In this document: one piece after another, positions 1-8,604 of the stretch | How positions within the stretch are numbered: position 1 is the first letter of the stretch | Layout: every line of letters begins with the position of its first letter | Translations under genes and position numbers: made by a program | Notes under the pieces: generated by a model | Told to the model about the DNA's origin: nothing | Seen by the model: the letters and a program-made list of their open reading frames with translations, nothing else | The model's database searches: none | NCBI GenBank assembly: GCA_023459355.1 | Contig: JAEWUM010000029.1 | Location: forward strand, 1-64,000 | DNA: 64,000 bases | Reading direction: 5' to 3' | Source: Bacteroidota bacterium | GTDB taxonomy: Bacteria > Bacteroidota > Bacteroidia > Bacteroidales > Paludibacteraceae

Positions 1-67
1 GAGAAAAAAGAAGATTGATTTAATTAATAAGATGAACCCGGAGTGGAGAGATTTGGGTAATAGCTAA
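1..67 (+). CDS. GIY-YIG nuclease family protein, C-terminal end (cut by window edge)
   Basis: Reading from base 2, an open frame ends with LINKMNPEWRDLGNS and a TAA stop at 65-67. This matches the usual tail of small single-domain GIY-YIG proteins (LI-x-K-x-NP-x-W-x-DL), and the complete GIY-YIG gene at 40119-40409 ends in a related way (LINLKNSQWNEL). Only about 21 codons are visible, so neither the catalytic GIY and YIG motifs nor the start can be checked. R1 repeats follow it directly. The family call rests on the tail alone. Confidence 0.55.
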   Translation, partial: RKKKIDLINKMNPEWRDLGNS

Positions 68-77
68 GTGCGAGCTA

Positions 78-178
78 GCAGGGGGTTGCTTCGCTTTGCT
101 CGCAATGACGGGACAATAAATTTGTGCAGGCCAGCGGGGGGTTGCTTCGGCGGCTTTGCCGCCGAAGCAACCTCAACA
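78..178. repeat. Two R1 palindromic repeats (inverse orientation)
   Basis: Two copies of the R1 element (core GTCATTGCGAG ... GAAGCAACCCC) are read here on the minus strand, at about 81-112 and 134-175. The second has the self-complementary centre TTCGGCGG/CCGCCGAA. The rest of the 388-base gap, 179-388, is AT-rich with no gene that I can see. Confidence 0.85.
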
Positions 179-388
179 CAGTTGCACTTAATTATTTTGT
201 TTAATAAATAATGTTTTTGTAACGACCGCAACAGTTACCGCCGTAACAAAACAAAGCATAAAATGAATCGTGAAATACACCAACGATGATTAACTGACAC
301 CATATACTATTACAGGTGGAATGCAAAAATACGTAGAAATGATATGCGACAATGTGAAGTTGGATGTAAATGGCTTGAATATAAAAAG

Positions 389-1564
389 TCAGAATTGCTT
401 TATAATTTCTTCAAAAATCTTTTCATACGGATTCTTATCCTCAAAACAGGCATAATCTTTTAAAAATTCCTTCCGTTCATCTAATGATGGAACAGGTTTA
501 TCGGTGTTTTCTTCTATTGCAATTAAAATTTCACTGGGTTTAGTCACAATATGTGAAGCAACACTTTTAAATAAATCAGGTGTTGGATTGCCTTTTGTCT
601 CATGGATTATTAAGTTATCAGAAAAAAAAGCTGCTGTGAATATCATTGATGAATAATGGGTTAAATAACATGTACAATTGGGGAAATCACGTGTTATCTC
701 TACATTGCTCAATCTTTCAAATGCATCATAATACTTAATATTAGCTCTGGGATGTAGTTTTATTATAAATTTATTTACAGATTTTGCAATCTCGACATAT
801 TCTTCGAGCATTCTCACAAAATCTTTCTCTTTCATCCTACCATCTTCTACAATTGTTTGGGTTATATAACAACAGGCGTCCTCTTTAGGCTTTTCTGATA
901 CTTTTTTAATTAATAAAAAATCCTGCGGTGTAATAATCGACATTTGATCCTTGTCAAAACCAAACTTCTTATTCCAAAAATCTTTATAATATTCTGAATA
1001 AACGAATGAAAGCGTTGGATGAAATAATTTGTTATTTAAAAGAGTGTCTTTTAATGATATACCTTTAATTATATATTTCTGATATTGATTTATTAACTTC
1101 AGAGGAGCAGTTCCTGAAATAACAGCCAGATTATATGCCGCATAAATTAACCTCACGCTTTTGATTGCTTTACTAAGTATAGTAAACGGTTTGTAATAAA
1201 CTGACTCAACTTCAAATCCATGTTGAATTTTATACACCTTTATCCCTTTCTTTTTTGCTATACCTGTCCACAACTGGTCATAAATCCGATAAGCCCCAAT
1301 AAATATAAAGTCCGGGTTATACTGGGTCAGAAAGTTTTCAATTTTTCGGGCATTAAAAGATCTTTTTCTAATAAAGTTGTATTTTTCATTGCTAACAATT
1401 TTGTTATATGAGTCTATATTAAGTACCGGATTCACATTACTGGAAATTTCTGCAGAAACAAACAGTGCTTTGAAATCCGGGATTCTTTCACAAAAAACAT
1501 TTGCAATCGGGAGTAAATTCTTTGCAAGCATGGTTGCACTTGCGTCAAAAAAAAGACCTTTCAT
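389..1564 (-). CDS. Sialyltransferase-like glycosyltransferase (GT52/polysialyltransferase type)
   Basis: This 391-residue protein has no signal peptide. It carries the three short motifs that bacterial sialyl- and polysialyltransferases share: an acidic-acidic-Gly motif (EDG, residues 240-242), an HP motif (KLHPR, 269-273) and a paired-serine motif (THYSS, 302-306). In those families the motifs bind the CMP-sugar donor and supply the catalytic residues. It is the last gene of the minus-strand run, which also holds a CMP-sugar synthetase (3631-4362), so it is the natural candidate for moving that CMP-sugar onto the polysaccharide. The donor need not be sialic acid, because no NeuB or NeuC is seen. 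The family call comes from motifs and context; overall similarity was not tested. Confidence 0.6.
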   Translation of the reverse strand: MKGLFFDASATMLAKNLLPIANVFCERIPDFKALFVSAEISSNVNPVLNIDSYNKIVSNEKYNFIRKRSFNARKIENFLTQYNPDFIFIGAYRIYDQLWTGIAKKKGIKVYKIQHGFEVESVYYKPFTILSKAIKSVRLIYAAYNLAVISGTAPLKLINQYQKYIIKGISLKDTLLNNKLFHPTLSFVYSEYYKDFWNKKFGFDKDQMSIITPQDFLLIKKVSEKPKEDACCYITQTIVEDGRMKEKDFVRMLEEYVEIAKSVNKFIIKLHPRANIKYYDAFERLSNVEITRDFPNCTCYLTHYSSMIFTAAFFSDNLIIHETKGNPTPDLFKSVASHIVTKPSEILIAIEENTDKPVPSLDERKEFLKDYACFEDKNPYEKIFEEIIKQF

Positions 1565-1587
1565 TTTTTCAAAATTAATGTGTAAAA

Positions 1588-2274
1588 TTAATGTGCTTTC
1601 GTTACTTCTGCAAAAACAGTAACTGCACCTCCATTACCATCTTCAACTAAAAGTGGGGCTACAATTAGTTTGTTAATCCCAGCGTTAATATCTTTCAAAG
1701 ACATATCTTCAATTACAAAGATCTCTTTCTTCCCCATATCGGGACATAAAAATGCCTGATGGCTTAATCTCCCTTCAACTCTGTACTTCCAGGATGTTAA
1801 GGAAATAAAATCAAATCCCACACATCTTAATTTGGGAAATTTGAATCTTAGGTAGTCTGCAAGTTCAGGAGCAAGTCCCGGATTATCATTCCAATACTTG
1901 TCTTCTCCTCTGAATCTCTCGAATCCTGTTCTTATTAATAATAATTCAATATTCCTGTCAATGATTGAACTGAGTTTCTTAAGATGTCTTACCCCAATTA
2001 AACATGCATTATCACAATTAATGTCAATTAGCTGAACCTTATTGAAAATAAATTCATCAATTGGAATTTCAAACGTTTTCTTTCCTGTTTCACTAAAATG
2101 ATAGGGAACATCAATATGGGTACCGATATGATTATTTGAAAATATCCAGCATGATGAATTTGCTGTTTCACCTTGTTTAATTGAAGAGTTAGTCCGAAGG
2201 ATAATTCTATCTCTGTTTCCGTAAGAGGGGGTATTCTGACTAATAATGTGGGACAGACAAATATGTTTTTTCAC
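1588..2274 (-). CDS. Cyclase family (kynurenine-formamidase-like) metal hydrolase
   Basis: The 228-residue protein carries the metal-binding signature of the cyclase/kynurenine formamidase family, HIGTHIDVPYHF at residues 49-60. Family members hydrolyse amides or lactones with bound Zn or Mn. The start is GTG at 2272-2274, since no ATG lies nearby. It sits 13 bases downstream of a NanQ-like anomerase gene and upstream of the sialyltransferase-like gene. A role in opening a lactone or removing an N-acyl group from the pathway's sugar is possible but is only inference. Tryptophan catabolism is unlikely in this setting. Confidence 0.75.
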   Translation of the reverse strand: MKKHICLSHIISQNTPSYGNRDRIILRTNSSIKQGETANSSCWIFSNNHIGTHIDVPYHFSETGKKTFEIPIDEFIFNKVQLIDINCDNACLIGVRHLKKLSSIIDRNIELLLIRTGFERFRGEDKYWNDNPGLAPELADYLRFKFPKLRCVGFDFISLTSWKYRVEGRLSHQAFLCPDMGKKEIFVIEDMSLKDINAGINKLIVAPLLVEDGNGGAVTVFAEVTKAH

Positions 2275-2287
2275 TTCAATACTTCAT

Positions 2288-2740
2288 TTATATTGAGACT
2301 TTTATCGTGATTTTTTTTATCATCTCCGGTTCGTTTACAAAATGTTGCGGGCTATGACCATCATTGGGAAACATAATAGCAAAAATACCACTCCCAATAA
2401 TAACTTCTGTACCATGAGGAGAAGGATTAATGAAAAAAGTACGATCTTTATTCTCATCGTAGGGTATATTTACATTCATATCATCAATAGGCGACCATTT
2501 TACCCTTTCAAGGCCTTTAATCGGATATTGAATATCAATTACATGTTTATGTGCCTCATATCCTCTTTCAAACAATTCCACCGTTTTGTATTCGCTGACA
2601 ATAGCTTTTGTTTTGTCGTTGATAATATATGTTCCAACCTCAATATCAGCAGTTGCTTTTGACAAAAAAAGCAATCCCTCAAATATGTCTTTCGAGATCC
2701 CTTTATAAATATCAAGGTTTTTCAAACAATCTACAATCAT
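2288..2740 (-). CDS. YhcH/YjgK/YiaL family protein (NanQ-like sugar anomerase), copy 2
   Basis: The 150-residue protein belongs to the YhcH/YjgK/YiaL (EbgC-type, DUF386) beta-barrel family. Recognisable segments are the central AHKHVIDIQYPIKGLE stretch and the GHSPQHF motif near residue 133, which holds conserved histidines. YhcH of E. coli (NanQ) interconverts sialic acid anomers. A second, divergent member lies directly upstream at 2755-3210. The CMP-sugar synthetase close by suggests these proteins keep a keto-sugar in the anomer needed for activation. Substrate not known. Confidence 0.8.
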   Translation of the reverse strand: MIVDCLKNLDIYKGISKDIFEGLLFLSKATADIEVGTYIINDKTKAIVSEYKTVELFERGYEAHKHVIDIQYPIKGLERVKWSPIDDMNVNIPYDENKDRTFFINPSPHGTEVIIGSGIFAIMFPNDGHSPQHFVNEPEMIKKITIKVSI

Positions 2741-2754
2741 ATTAAATCAACTTT

Positions 2755-3210
2755 TTATTTTCTAACTTTAAAAACAAGTTTCAACACCTCACAATCATTG
2801 TTCTTATATTGACAACCTGGTCTATGTGCCTCTTCTGCAAAAAAAACAGCAAACTCATTTTTTGCAACAACAAGATCAGAAATAGAATCAGTAGCTTTAT
2901 AAAAAACAAAGTCACCTTCCAACTTAAATTCATCTGTCACAGTTAGATATTGAGGTTGCACCACCTGCATCAGTTCTACACCTTCAAAGACGATTTGCAC
3001 ATCAATATAATCCCGATGAGTTTCAAAATAATTTCTCGAAGCATCCTGAGGTTTATATTTCAGTACTTTAACGTATAAATCATCTCCTTTAATCTGAATA
3101 TCACCTTTCGGCAAACTTAATACATCTGTTTCTTCAATAAACTGAACTATTTCAGCAACATTTGGAATGCTGGTATAATTCTTCAGGTTTTTTAGTGAAT
3201 CATAAATCAT
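2755..3210 (-). CDS. YhcH/YjgK/YiaL family protein (NanQ-like sugar anomerase), copy 1
   Basis: This 151-residue member of the YhcH/YjgK/YiaL family has the typical ETHRDYIDVQIVFEGVELM block and a late EEAHRPGCQ motif with a conserved His. It is clearly homologous to the next gene downstream (2288-2740) but well diverged, so the tandem duplication is old or the two came together by assembly. The genes are 14 bases apart and are very probably co-transcribed. The likely job is anomerisation of a ketose or keto-acid sugar made by the operon, by analogy with NanQ. Confidence 0.8.
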   Translation of the reverse strand: MIYDSLKNLKNYTSIPNVAEIVQFIEETDVLSLPKGDIQIKGDDLYVKVLKYKPQDASRNYFETHRDYIDVQIVFEGVELMQVVQPQYLTVTDEFKLEGDFVFYKATDSISDLVVAKNEFAVFFAEEAHRPGCQYKNNDCEVLKLVFKVRK

Positions 3211-3221
3211 AGTCTTGTCTC

Positions 3222-3656
3222 CTATTCTTCTACTGTGTATATATGTGGCACATCAGCACGGCTTACTGCTAAACGTATTGCCGGCTCATCGCCTACTGCT
3301 GTAATTTTATGAATTTTGCCTTTTTCAATAAAAACGACATCATCTTTCTTAACAATAAATTCTTCTCCTTCAATTTCCCATTTCCATTGCCCCTTTATGA
3401 TGTACCACCATTCATTCCAGTCTGGATGATAATGAAGACGGTTTCCTTCACCCGGTAATTGCGATATTAACGTTGCGCTGTTATTTTCAGTATTAACAAG
3501 CCTGTAACACCATGAAATACTGTTATCCTGGCTTTTTATAATTTCATTTATATTTGATAAAGGGCTGTTCTCGTTTTCAAAATTATTGTTCATTACACCA
3601 TCTTTCTTCAGAATGGTAGGGACGTGAACTTCAATTACTTCTTTCTTTTGACTCAT
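3222..3656 (-). CDS. Cupin domain protein
   Basis: This 144-residue single-domain cupin has the metal-binding first motif around HYHPDWNEW (His75, His77, Glu82) and the second around KGKIHKI. The ATG at 3654-3656 is chosen because the longer frame would begin at TTG. The start overlaps the end of the CMP-sugar synthetase gene, which points to translational coupling. Cupins of this size in polysaccharide operons act as sugar isomerases, epimerases or dioxygenases. No specific reaction can be assigned. Confidence 0.75.
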   Translation of the reverse strand: MSQKKEVIEVHVPTILKKDGVMNNNFENENSPLSNINEIIKSQDNSISWCYRLVNTENNSATLISQLPGEGNRLHYHPDWNEWWYIIKGQWKWEIEGEEFIVKKDDVVFIEKGKIHKITAVGDEPAIRLAVSRADVPHIYTVEE

Positions 3657-4362
3657 AATACTCAATTTTATAATTATTATTCTCTTTGTTTTCTTTAAAT
3701 TTCATGGCAACTTCAGCCAAGAGGAAGTCCTCTTCATTATCAATATCTATCTCTGATAGTCCTTTTAGAACAAAGTACCCTTTTTTTGTATCTGTTCCAT
3801 GATATGCAAAACCATATCTCTGCATACTTTCCTTGAAACTTGCAAATGTCCACCCCATAAGGACAGTTGCGTATGACTGTACAGGTATCATATCCTGAGA
3901 GGAAATATGAGGCTCGAGGTATTTGAAATTTATTGGCTGATTATTGTAAACACAGGCAATCTGATGATTAACAACCGACACAAGTGTATCATAGTTTTGA
4001 TATAGCATCTCATTTACGAAACTTCTTATTTCCTCAGGAGAAATTAATGGAGAAGTAGGTAAAAGCTGGATAAGAATATCGCCTTCTGTTTTCTTAATGA
4101 AGTCAAACGCAAAATCATCATTATTTGACGTATGAGAGGCAAATTCTTCCGGTCTTTTATAAAATTTCGCTCCAAAATCAACAGCAACCCGTCCAATTTC
4201 TTCGGATTCTGAATTCACATAGATATCATCAAATATACCCGAATTCTTCGCTGCTTCAATAGCATAAGCAATCAATGGTTTTCCATTTAATAACCTTAAA
4301 TTCTTTTTTGGTACCCGTTGACTACCCAAACGAGCTGGTATCATTGCTATTATTCTTTTCAT
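3631..4362 (-). CDS. CMP-sugar synthetase (acylneuraminate cytidylyltransferase family)
   Basis: The 243-residue cytidylyltransferase starts with the CTP-binding loop IPARLGSQRVPKKN (residues 8-21), the hallmark of NeuA/KdsB-type CMP-sialate or CMP-Kdo synthetases. LLPTSP, near residue 100, is also typical. It would couple CTP to the anomeric hydroxyl of a keto-sugar acid, or of a related compound, releasing pyrophosphate. No NeuB, NeuC, KdsA or legionaminate/pseudaminate enzyme is found in the window. The neighbours are a DHQS-like cyclase, a GmhA-like isomerase and several dehydrogenases. The activated sugar is therefore probably not an ordinary nonulosonate. Confidence 0.85.
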   Translation of the reverse strand: MKRIIAMIPARLGSQRVPKKNLRLLNGKPLIAYAIEAAKNSGIFDDIYVNSESEEIGRVAVDFGAKFYKRPEEFASHTSNNDDFAFDFIKKTEGDILIQLLPTSPLISPEEIRSFVNEMLYQNYDTLVSVVNHQIACVYNNQPINFKYLEPHISSQDMIPVQSYATVLMGWTFASFKESMQRYGFAYHGTDTKKGYFVLKGLSEIDIDNEEDFLLAEVAMKFKENKENNNYKIEYYESKERSN

Positions 4363-4401
4363 ATTGTCTTAAAAAACGTTGATTATCATACAAATAAAAA
4401 C

Positions 4402-5133
4402 TCACCTGGCTGTAAATCCACCATCAACTACTATTGTTTGTCCTGTCATATAGCTATTATATTCTGAGCAGAGAAACACTGCAAAATTAGCTATTTCATC
4501 AACTTTGGCAAAACGTCCCATAGGAACATTTTGTAAAATTGCATTTTTCTGATCAACATTAAGTACTTTCTCAACCATTTCTGTTTGCGTTGTTCCCGGA
4601 CATAAGGCATTGACTAAAATATTGAAAGTTGCCAGGTCAAGTGCACTTGACCTCGTTAAACCGATTAATCCTGCTTTAGTCGTGGAATAGGAACTTTGTC
4701 CGGGTTTTGAAATTAATCCTGCAACAGAACTTATATTTAAAATTCTTCCTTCTTGATGAGATTTCATCACAGGAACTACTGCTCTCATAATCTTCATCGG
4801 ACCTTTAAGGTTCACATCCATTACCTTATCCCAGTCTGATGTTTCAATATTATCGATTGCATGCATGATCTGAATTCCTGCATTATTAATGAGTATGTCA
4901 ATTTTACTGAGTTGACATATTCCTTTAATAAAGGAATCCAGACTATCCTGATTTAGAAAATCGACTTTCGTATAAATACATTTATCATATTGACCACACC
5001 ATTCCGGTTTGTCGTTTACACCTGTCGTATATACAAGGCAACCCAATGACAACAACTTCTCAGCAATTCCTTTTCCAATACCGCTTTCGCCTCCGGTTAC
5101 AATTGCAACTTTATTTGTAAAACTTATATTCAT
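4402..5133 (-). CDS. Short-chain dehydrogenase/reductase (FabG-like)
   Basis: This 243-residue classical SDR has the NAD(P)-binding TGGESGIG motif (residues 13-20), NNAG at 83-86, and a catalytic Ser136-Tyr149-Lys153 set in ISSVAG...YSTTK. The C-terminus ends in VVDGGFTAR, usual for FabG-type oxidoreductases. It is one of two SDRs in this operon; the other is at 6240-6992. They share the order of motifs but differ in sequence, so they probably act at different steps. It likely oxidises or reduces a sugar or cyclitol hydroxyl in the CMP-sugar pathway. Confidence 0.85.
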   Translation of the reverse strand: MNISFTNKVAIVTGGESGIGKGIAEKLLSLGCLVYTTGVNDKPEWCGQYDKCIYTKVDFLNQDSLDSFIKGICQLSKIDILINNAGIQIMHAIDNIETSDWDKVMDVNLKGPMKIMRAVVPVMKSHQEGRILNISSVAGLISKPGQSSYSTTKAGLIGLTRSSALDLATFNILVNALCPGTTQTEMVEKVLNVDQKNAILQNVPMGRFAKVDEIANFAVFLCSEYNSYMTGQTIVVDGGFTAR

Positions 5134-5185
5134 ATTCAGCCAATAACAATATAATTATCTCTATCAATACACTTATCCAAAGTAC

Positions 5186-6247
5186 TTATAATTCATTTTC
5201 AAAATACTCAACCAACCAGTCATAAAAAACTTTGTCGGCATCCATTATATGCTTGAAGATATTACCATATCCCTTATTAAGAATTAAACCCAGTTTTGAA
5301 CCAACATTCTTTTTGTCTTTACTCAGTGCCTTGATAAACTGATCAATATCAAGATCTTTTATTGAGTACCCTTCCCATATTGATTCAACAACTTCTCTGA
5401 CCTCACGTCTAACTTCATCTGGTATAAAACCCATTTTTACAGAAATATAATTTGCCATATCCATACCGAAGCTGACTCCAATACCGTGAGGAACCCTGTA
5501 TTGTGTTAACGATTCAATAGCATGTCCAAAAGAATGACCATAATTAAAAACCTGACGAATATTCTGGTCAAATTCATCAATCTCAATATATCCTTTTTTA
5601 ATTTCAAGACTTCGGGCAATTATCTTCGATAAAGCTTCTTTGTCTGTATATGCTTTTTGGTAAAGGCTTTTATAGAGTATAAAATCATCCTTACCCGAAA
5701 CAATAAAATAATGCAACATCTCACCTAATCCGGATTTAATCTCTGCTTCTGATAATGTATCAATAAATGGAGGGTAAATATAAATTTGACTGGGTGGATA
5801 AAATCCACCTACCTGATTTTTATAAGCTCCAAAATTTATTGAAGTTTTACTCCCGATACAACTATCCCCTTGGGCAAGCAGTGTTGTCGGATAAAATATC
5901 CAGTTAACTCCTCTATACAAGATGGATGAAATAAAAGCAGTTACATCCTGTGTTATACCTCCACCGATAGCAATTAAACGATGATTCTTTCTAAAACCAC
6001 CTTCAATAAGTGTTTGTATAATTGGAATAATACCGTCATAACTCTTTTGTGTCTCAGTCGCATCAATGCTGATGTATTTTGTACCTCCCAGAATATCTTT
6101 CAGGCTCTCCCAATATAAAGCTTTTACTTTATTGTCAAGTATAATATAATCGCCATCTTTCAGATTTGTTTCAATAGAGTTCCTTACATCGTTGATAAAC
6201 GATACTTCGTACTCCCTGAATATTGACTTCACGTTGAAATTAAACAT
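5186..6247 (-). CDS. 3-Dehydroquinate synthase-like sugar phosphate cyclase
   Basis: This protein belongs to the dehydroquinate synthase / sugar phosphate cyclase superfamily (353 residues from the ATG at 6245-6247; an upstream ATG at 6262 adds five). The metal ligands are present: Glu176 in SGLGEM, His238 in NYGHSFGH and His254 in VPHG. So is the NAD-binding GGGITQD. The loop PTTLLAQGDSCIGSKTSIN differs from housekeeping AroB (PTTLLSQVDSSVGGKT). That suggests a separate clade, which could cyclise a C7 or C6 ketose phosphate instead of DAHP. The start overlaps the upstream SDR stop, so the two are translationally coupled. The neighbours are sugar genes, with no shikimate genes among them. Confidence 0.85.
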   Translation of the reverse strand: MFNFNVKSIFREYEVSFINDVRNSIETNLKDGDYIILDNKVKALYWESLKDILGGTKYISIDATETQKSYDGIIPIIQTLIEGGFRKNHRLIAIGGGITQDVTAFISSILYRGVNWIFYPTTLLAQGDSCIGSKTSINFGAYKNQVGGFYPPSQIYIYPPFIDTLSEAEIKSGLGEMLHYFIVSGKDDFILYKSLYQKAYTDKEALSKIIARSLEIKKGYIEIDEFDQNIRQVFNYGHSFGHAIESLTQYRVPHGIGVSFGMDMANYISVKMGFIPDEVRREVREVVESIWEGYSIKDLDIDQFIKALSKDKKNVGSKLGLILNKGYGNIFKHIMDADKVFYDWLVEYFENEL

Positions 6248-6992
6248 TTGTAAATCCGCCATCTATGATAATATTTTGTCCGGTTATATAGGTATTCAAA
6301 TCACTACAAAGAAATGCCACTAACTTCGCAATCTCGATTGGCTCTGCCAGTCTACCGACCGGAATTTTGTTCTGTAACTCGATTAATTGCTCCTTTGTAT
6401 TGGTTGTTTTCGTTAGTTCTGTTAAAGTAAATCCCGGACTTACTGCATTTACAAGCACGTTTCGTGATGCCCATTCAACAGCAAGCGTTTTTGTCAAACC
6501 AACCAACGCATTTTTTGATGAAGTGTACATAGATCTCCCGGGTCTGGTAATCCAGCTCCAGATTGATGCAACATTTACAATTCTTCCATAGCCTTGTTGA
6601 AGCATTTTAGGTCCTACAACCGAAAGTATCTGGTATGGAACTTTTAAATTGATATTATGTATCCAATCAAAATCATCGGTTGAAGTATCTGTAAAATTAT
6701 TTACTCTGTTCACACCGGCATTATTCACACATATTTCGATTTGCTCATATAGCTTTAATTGATTTAAAAAAGAATCAACAGATTCCTGATTGGAGAAGTC
6801 GGCTTGAACATATTCAATATTATTGACACCATTACTTTTATTCCGCTTATTTAACAGTTCAATCTCCTCTTTTTGTGTCCCTGTCAGAATAAGCGTGGCT
6901 CCGGACTCAAAAAAACAATCCGCGATAGCTTTTCCAATACCACGCGTAGCCCCTGTAATTAAAACTATTTTATTCGTAAAATCAATCTGCAT
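6240..6992 (-). CDS. Short-chain dehydrogenase/reductase
   Basis: The 250-residue classical SDR has the cofactor motif TGATRGIG (13-20), NNAG (90-93), catalytic Ser143, Tyr156 and Lys160, and a DGGF ending. It lies just two bases downstream of the GmhA-like isomerase gene, and its 3' end overlaps the start of the cyclase gene, so the three are made together. It probably changes the oxidation state of the isomerase or cyclase product. No closer substrate call is possible. Confidence 0.85.
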   Translation of the reverse strand: MQIDFTNKIVLITGATRGIGKAIADCFFESGATLILTGTQKEEIELLNKRNKSNGVNNIEYVQADFSNQESVDSFLNQLKLYEQIEICVNNAGVNRVNNFTDTSTDDFDWIHNINLKVPYQILSVVGPKMLQQGYGRIVNVASIWSWITRPGRSMYTSSKNALVGLTKTLAVEWASRNVLVNAVSPGFTLTELTKTTNTKEQLIELQNKIPVGRLAEPIEIAKLVAFLCSDLNTYITGQNIIIDGGFTNV

Positions 6993-6994
6993 GA

Positions 6995-7597
6995 TTACTC
7001 TTTAATAGATAAGAATTCCTCATCCTTCGACAGATAATTGACAATTAGATGATCATAGATCATGTGTAAATCTTCAATCGGGCCATAATCCCCTTTCGGA
7101 TTTTCAGTATAAAGTGAACAACTGCACACTTCTTTTAACTTACCTCCGGTGAACCCGATGAATCCAATAGATGTCCCACCATGTTCATTAGCATATTGTG
7201 CAGCACGAACAACATTCTCTGAATTCCCACTGGCTGAGATACATATAATTGCATCTCCCTTTTGAAAGTGACCTTTTAGTTGTTCAGTAAAAATATCATC
7301 AAAAGTCGTGTCATTCCCTACGGCAGTAATCATTGGAATATTATCTGTCAACGCTCTGACTTTGGGTCTGAACTTTGTGAAATATCGCACGAAGAAACTG
7401 AAATCCGCTTGTATGTGCGATGCAGTTGCTGCACTACCCCCATTTCCACAAACATATAATGTATTCCCACTTTTGAAAGTTTTTACCATGATATTAATGA
7501 CTTTTTCTAATTCATTCATATCAACCAAGTCTAACAATCTGTTAAGTCTTGTTCTATAATCTTCAAAAAACAGCTTTAAAGTATTGGTTCTATCCAT
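6995..7597 (-). CDS. SIS-domain isomerase, GmhA-like (phosphoheptose isomerase family)
   Basis: The 200-residue protein has the sugar-isomerase signature GNGGSAATASH (residues 51-61) and a second phosphate-binding loop, ISASGNSENVV (120-130), as in GmhA, which interconverts sedoheptulose 7-phosphate and D-glycero-D-manno-heptose 7-phosphate. The ATG at 7597 is preferred over an upstream frame start at 7639, which would overlap the previous gene by about 30 bases. None of the other ADP- or GDP-heptose genes (HldE, GmhB, HddA/C) is nearby. The isomerase may instead feed or drain the neighbouring cyclase. Confidence 0.85.
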   Translation of the reverse strand: MDRTNTLKLFFEDYRTRLNRLLDLVDMNELEKVINIMVKTFKSGNTLYVCGNGGSAATASHIQADFSFFVRYFTKFRPKVRALTDNIPMITAVGNDTTFDDIFTEQLKGHFQKGDAIICISASGNSENVVRAAQYANEHGGTSIGFIGFTGGKLKEVCSCSLYTENPKGDYGPIEDLHMIYDHLIVNYLSKDEEFLSIKE

Positions 7598-7607
7598 ATT
7601 GTAGTTG

Positions 7608-8603
7608 TTAAAAGTCTTTTTGTTCGTAAATTTTATCAATGATTTTCATCAATTTTAGCGCATCTGTAGAATTCCCGATTTCAATGTTTGTGTCATTAGT
7701 AATCGCATTAAAAAAATGTTCCATCTCATATCTCCAACTGTTATTAATTACGTACTGAGTCTTTATTTCATCCTTCCAGGTTGCCGCAGGAGCAGTTGAC
7801 CGGTTTTTAGCAATAGACAACACTTCTTCCCCATATGACATGGTTGAGGTAATAAGTCCGTTCAGAACCATATATCCTTTCTCCATAAATATTTCCAGCG
7901 AGAATAAATGTCTCCATTGCGTCATGGTTGAATGTAAATTTGCAACCATACCTGTTTCTCTATTTTTCAAGATAACAAACGCATTGTCTTCTACTTCAAG
8001 ATTCCAATATAAGTTTGAGACTTCCGCTTTTACACAGTCAAAATCACCGCCAAGATACAAAAATAAATCAAGCATGTGGATACCCTGATCAATTAATATT
8101 CCACCGCCAGCTAATTCTTTTTTTGCTCTCCACTCATTGAAATAATCAGCAGTAACACTTTTTCCATACCTGCCACGCATCCAAAGAATACGACCATACT
8201 CATTACTTTTCACAATTTCTTTCATTTGAATAATACTATCGTGATGCCGATGGTTGAATCCATACATTAATTTTCCTCCACTCTTTTTTTCAGCCTCGAT
8301 TACTTCTTTCATCTCCATAACTGTAAAACAAGGTGGTTTCTCACAAAAAACATTTTTCCCTGCAAGTAATGATTGAATGGTAAGCTTCTGATTAAGAAAA
8401 TTTGGGGTACAAATTATAATCGTGTTTATATCCGGGTGGTGAATGATTTCATCGTGGGTTAAATTTGGGATAGATTTAAACGAATCACCTATGGAAGGCT
8501 CAGATATGGCGATAACCTCAGCACACCCGACCTCATCAATTGCCTGGTGGCGAATTCTGCCCATGCGTCCATAACCAATAATTCCTACTTTGTAGCTTTC
8601 CAT
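7608..8603 (-). CDS. Gfo/Idh/MocA family sugar dehydrogenase
   Basis: The 331-residue oxidoreductase opens with the Rossmann motif GIIGYGRMG (residues 7-15) and carries the family EKP motif (88-90) whose Lys is catalytic. A GGILIDQGIHMLDL segment around residues 165-180 supplies the usual active-site His. Relatives oxidise or reduce inositol, sugars and nucleotide sugars with NAD(P). It sits between a 2-hydroxyacid dehydrogenase gene (1 base apart) and the GmhA-like isomerase. A role in oxidising the sugar or cyclitol core is plausible. Confidence 0.85.
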   Translation of the reverse strand: MESYKVGIIGYGRMGRIRHQAIDEVGCAEVIAISEPSIGDSFKSIPNLTHDEIIHHPDINTIIICTPNFLNQKLTIQSLLAGKNVFCEKPPCFTVMEMKEVIEAEKKSGGKLMYGFNHRHHDSIIQMKEIVKSNEYGRILWMRGRYGKSVTADYFNEWRAKKELAGGGILIDQGIHMLDLFLYLGGDFDCVKAEVSNLYWNLEVEDNAFVILKNRETGMVANLHSTMTQWRHLFSLEIFMEKGYMVLNGLITSTMSYGEEVLSIAKNRSTAPAATWKDEIKTQYVINNSWRYEMEHFFNAITNDTNIEIGNSTDALKLMKIIDKIYEQKDF

Positions 8604-8604
8604 C

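Noticed and set aside
5186..6247. Housekeeping AroB
   Set aside because: The substrate-loop sequence departs from AroB and the neighbours are sugar-nucleotide genes; kept only as a superfamily call.
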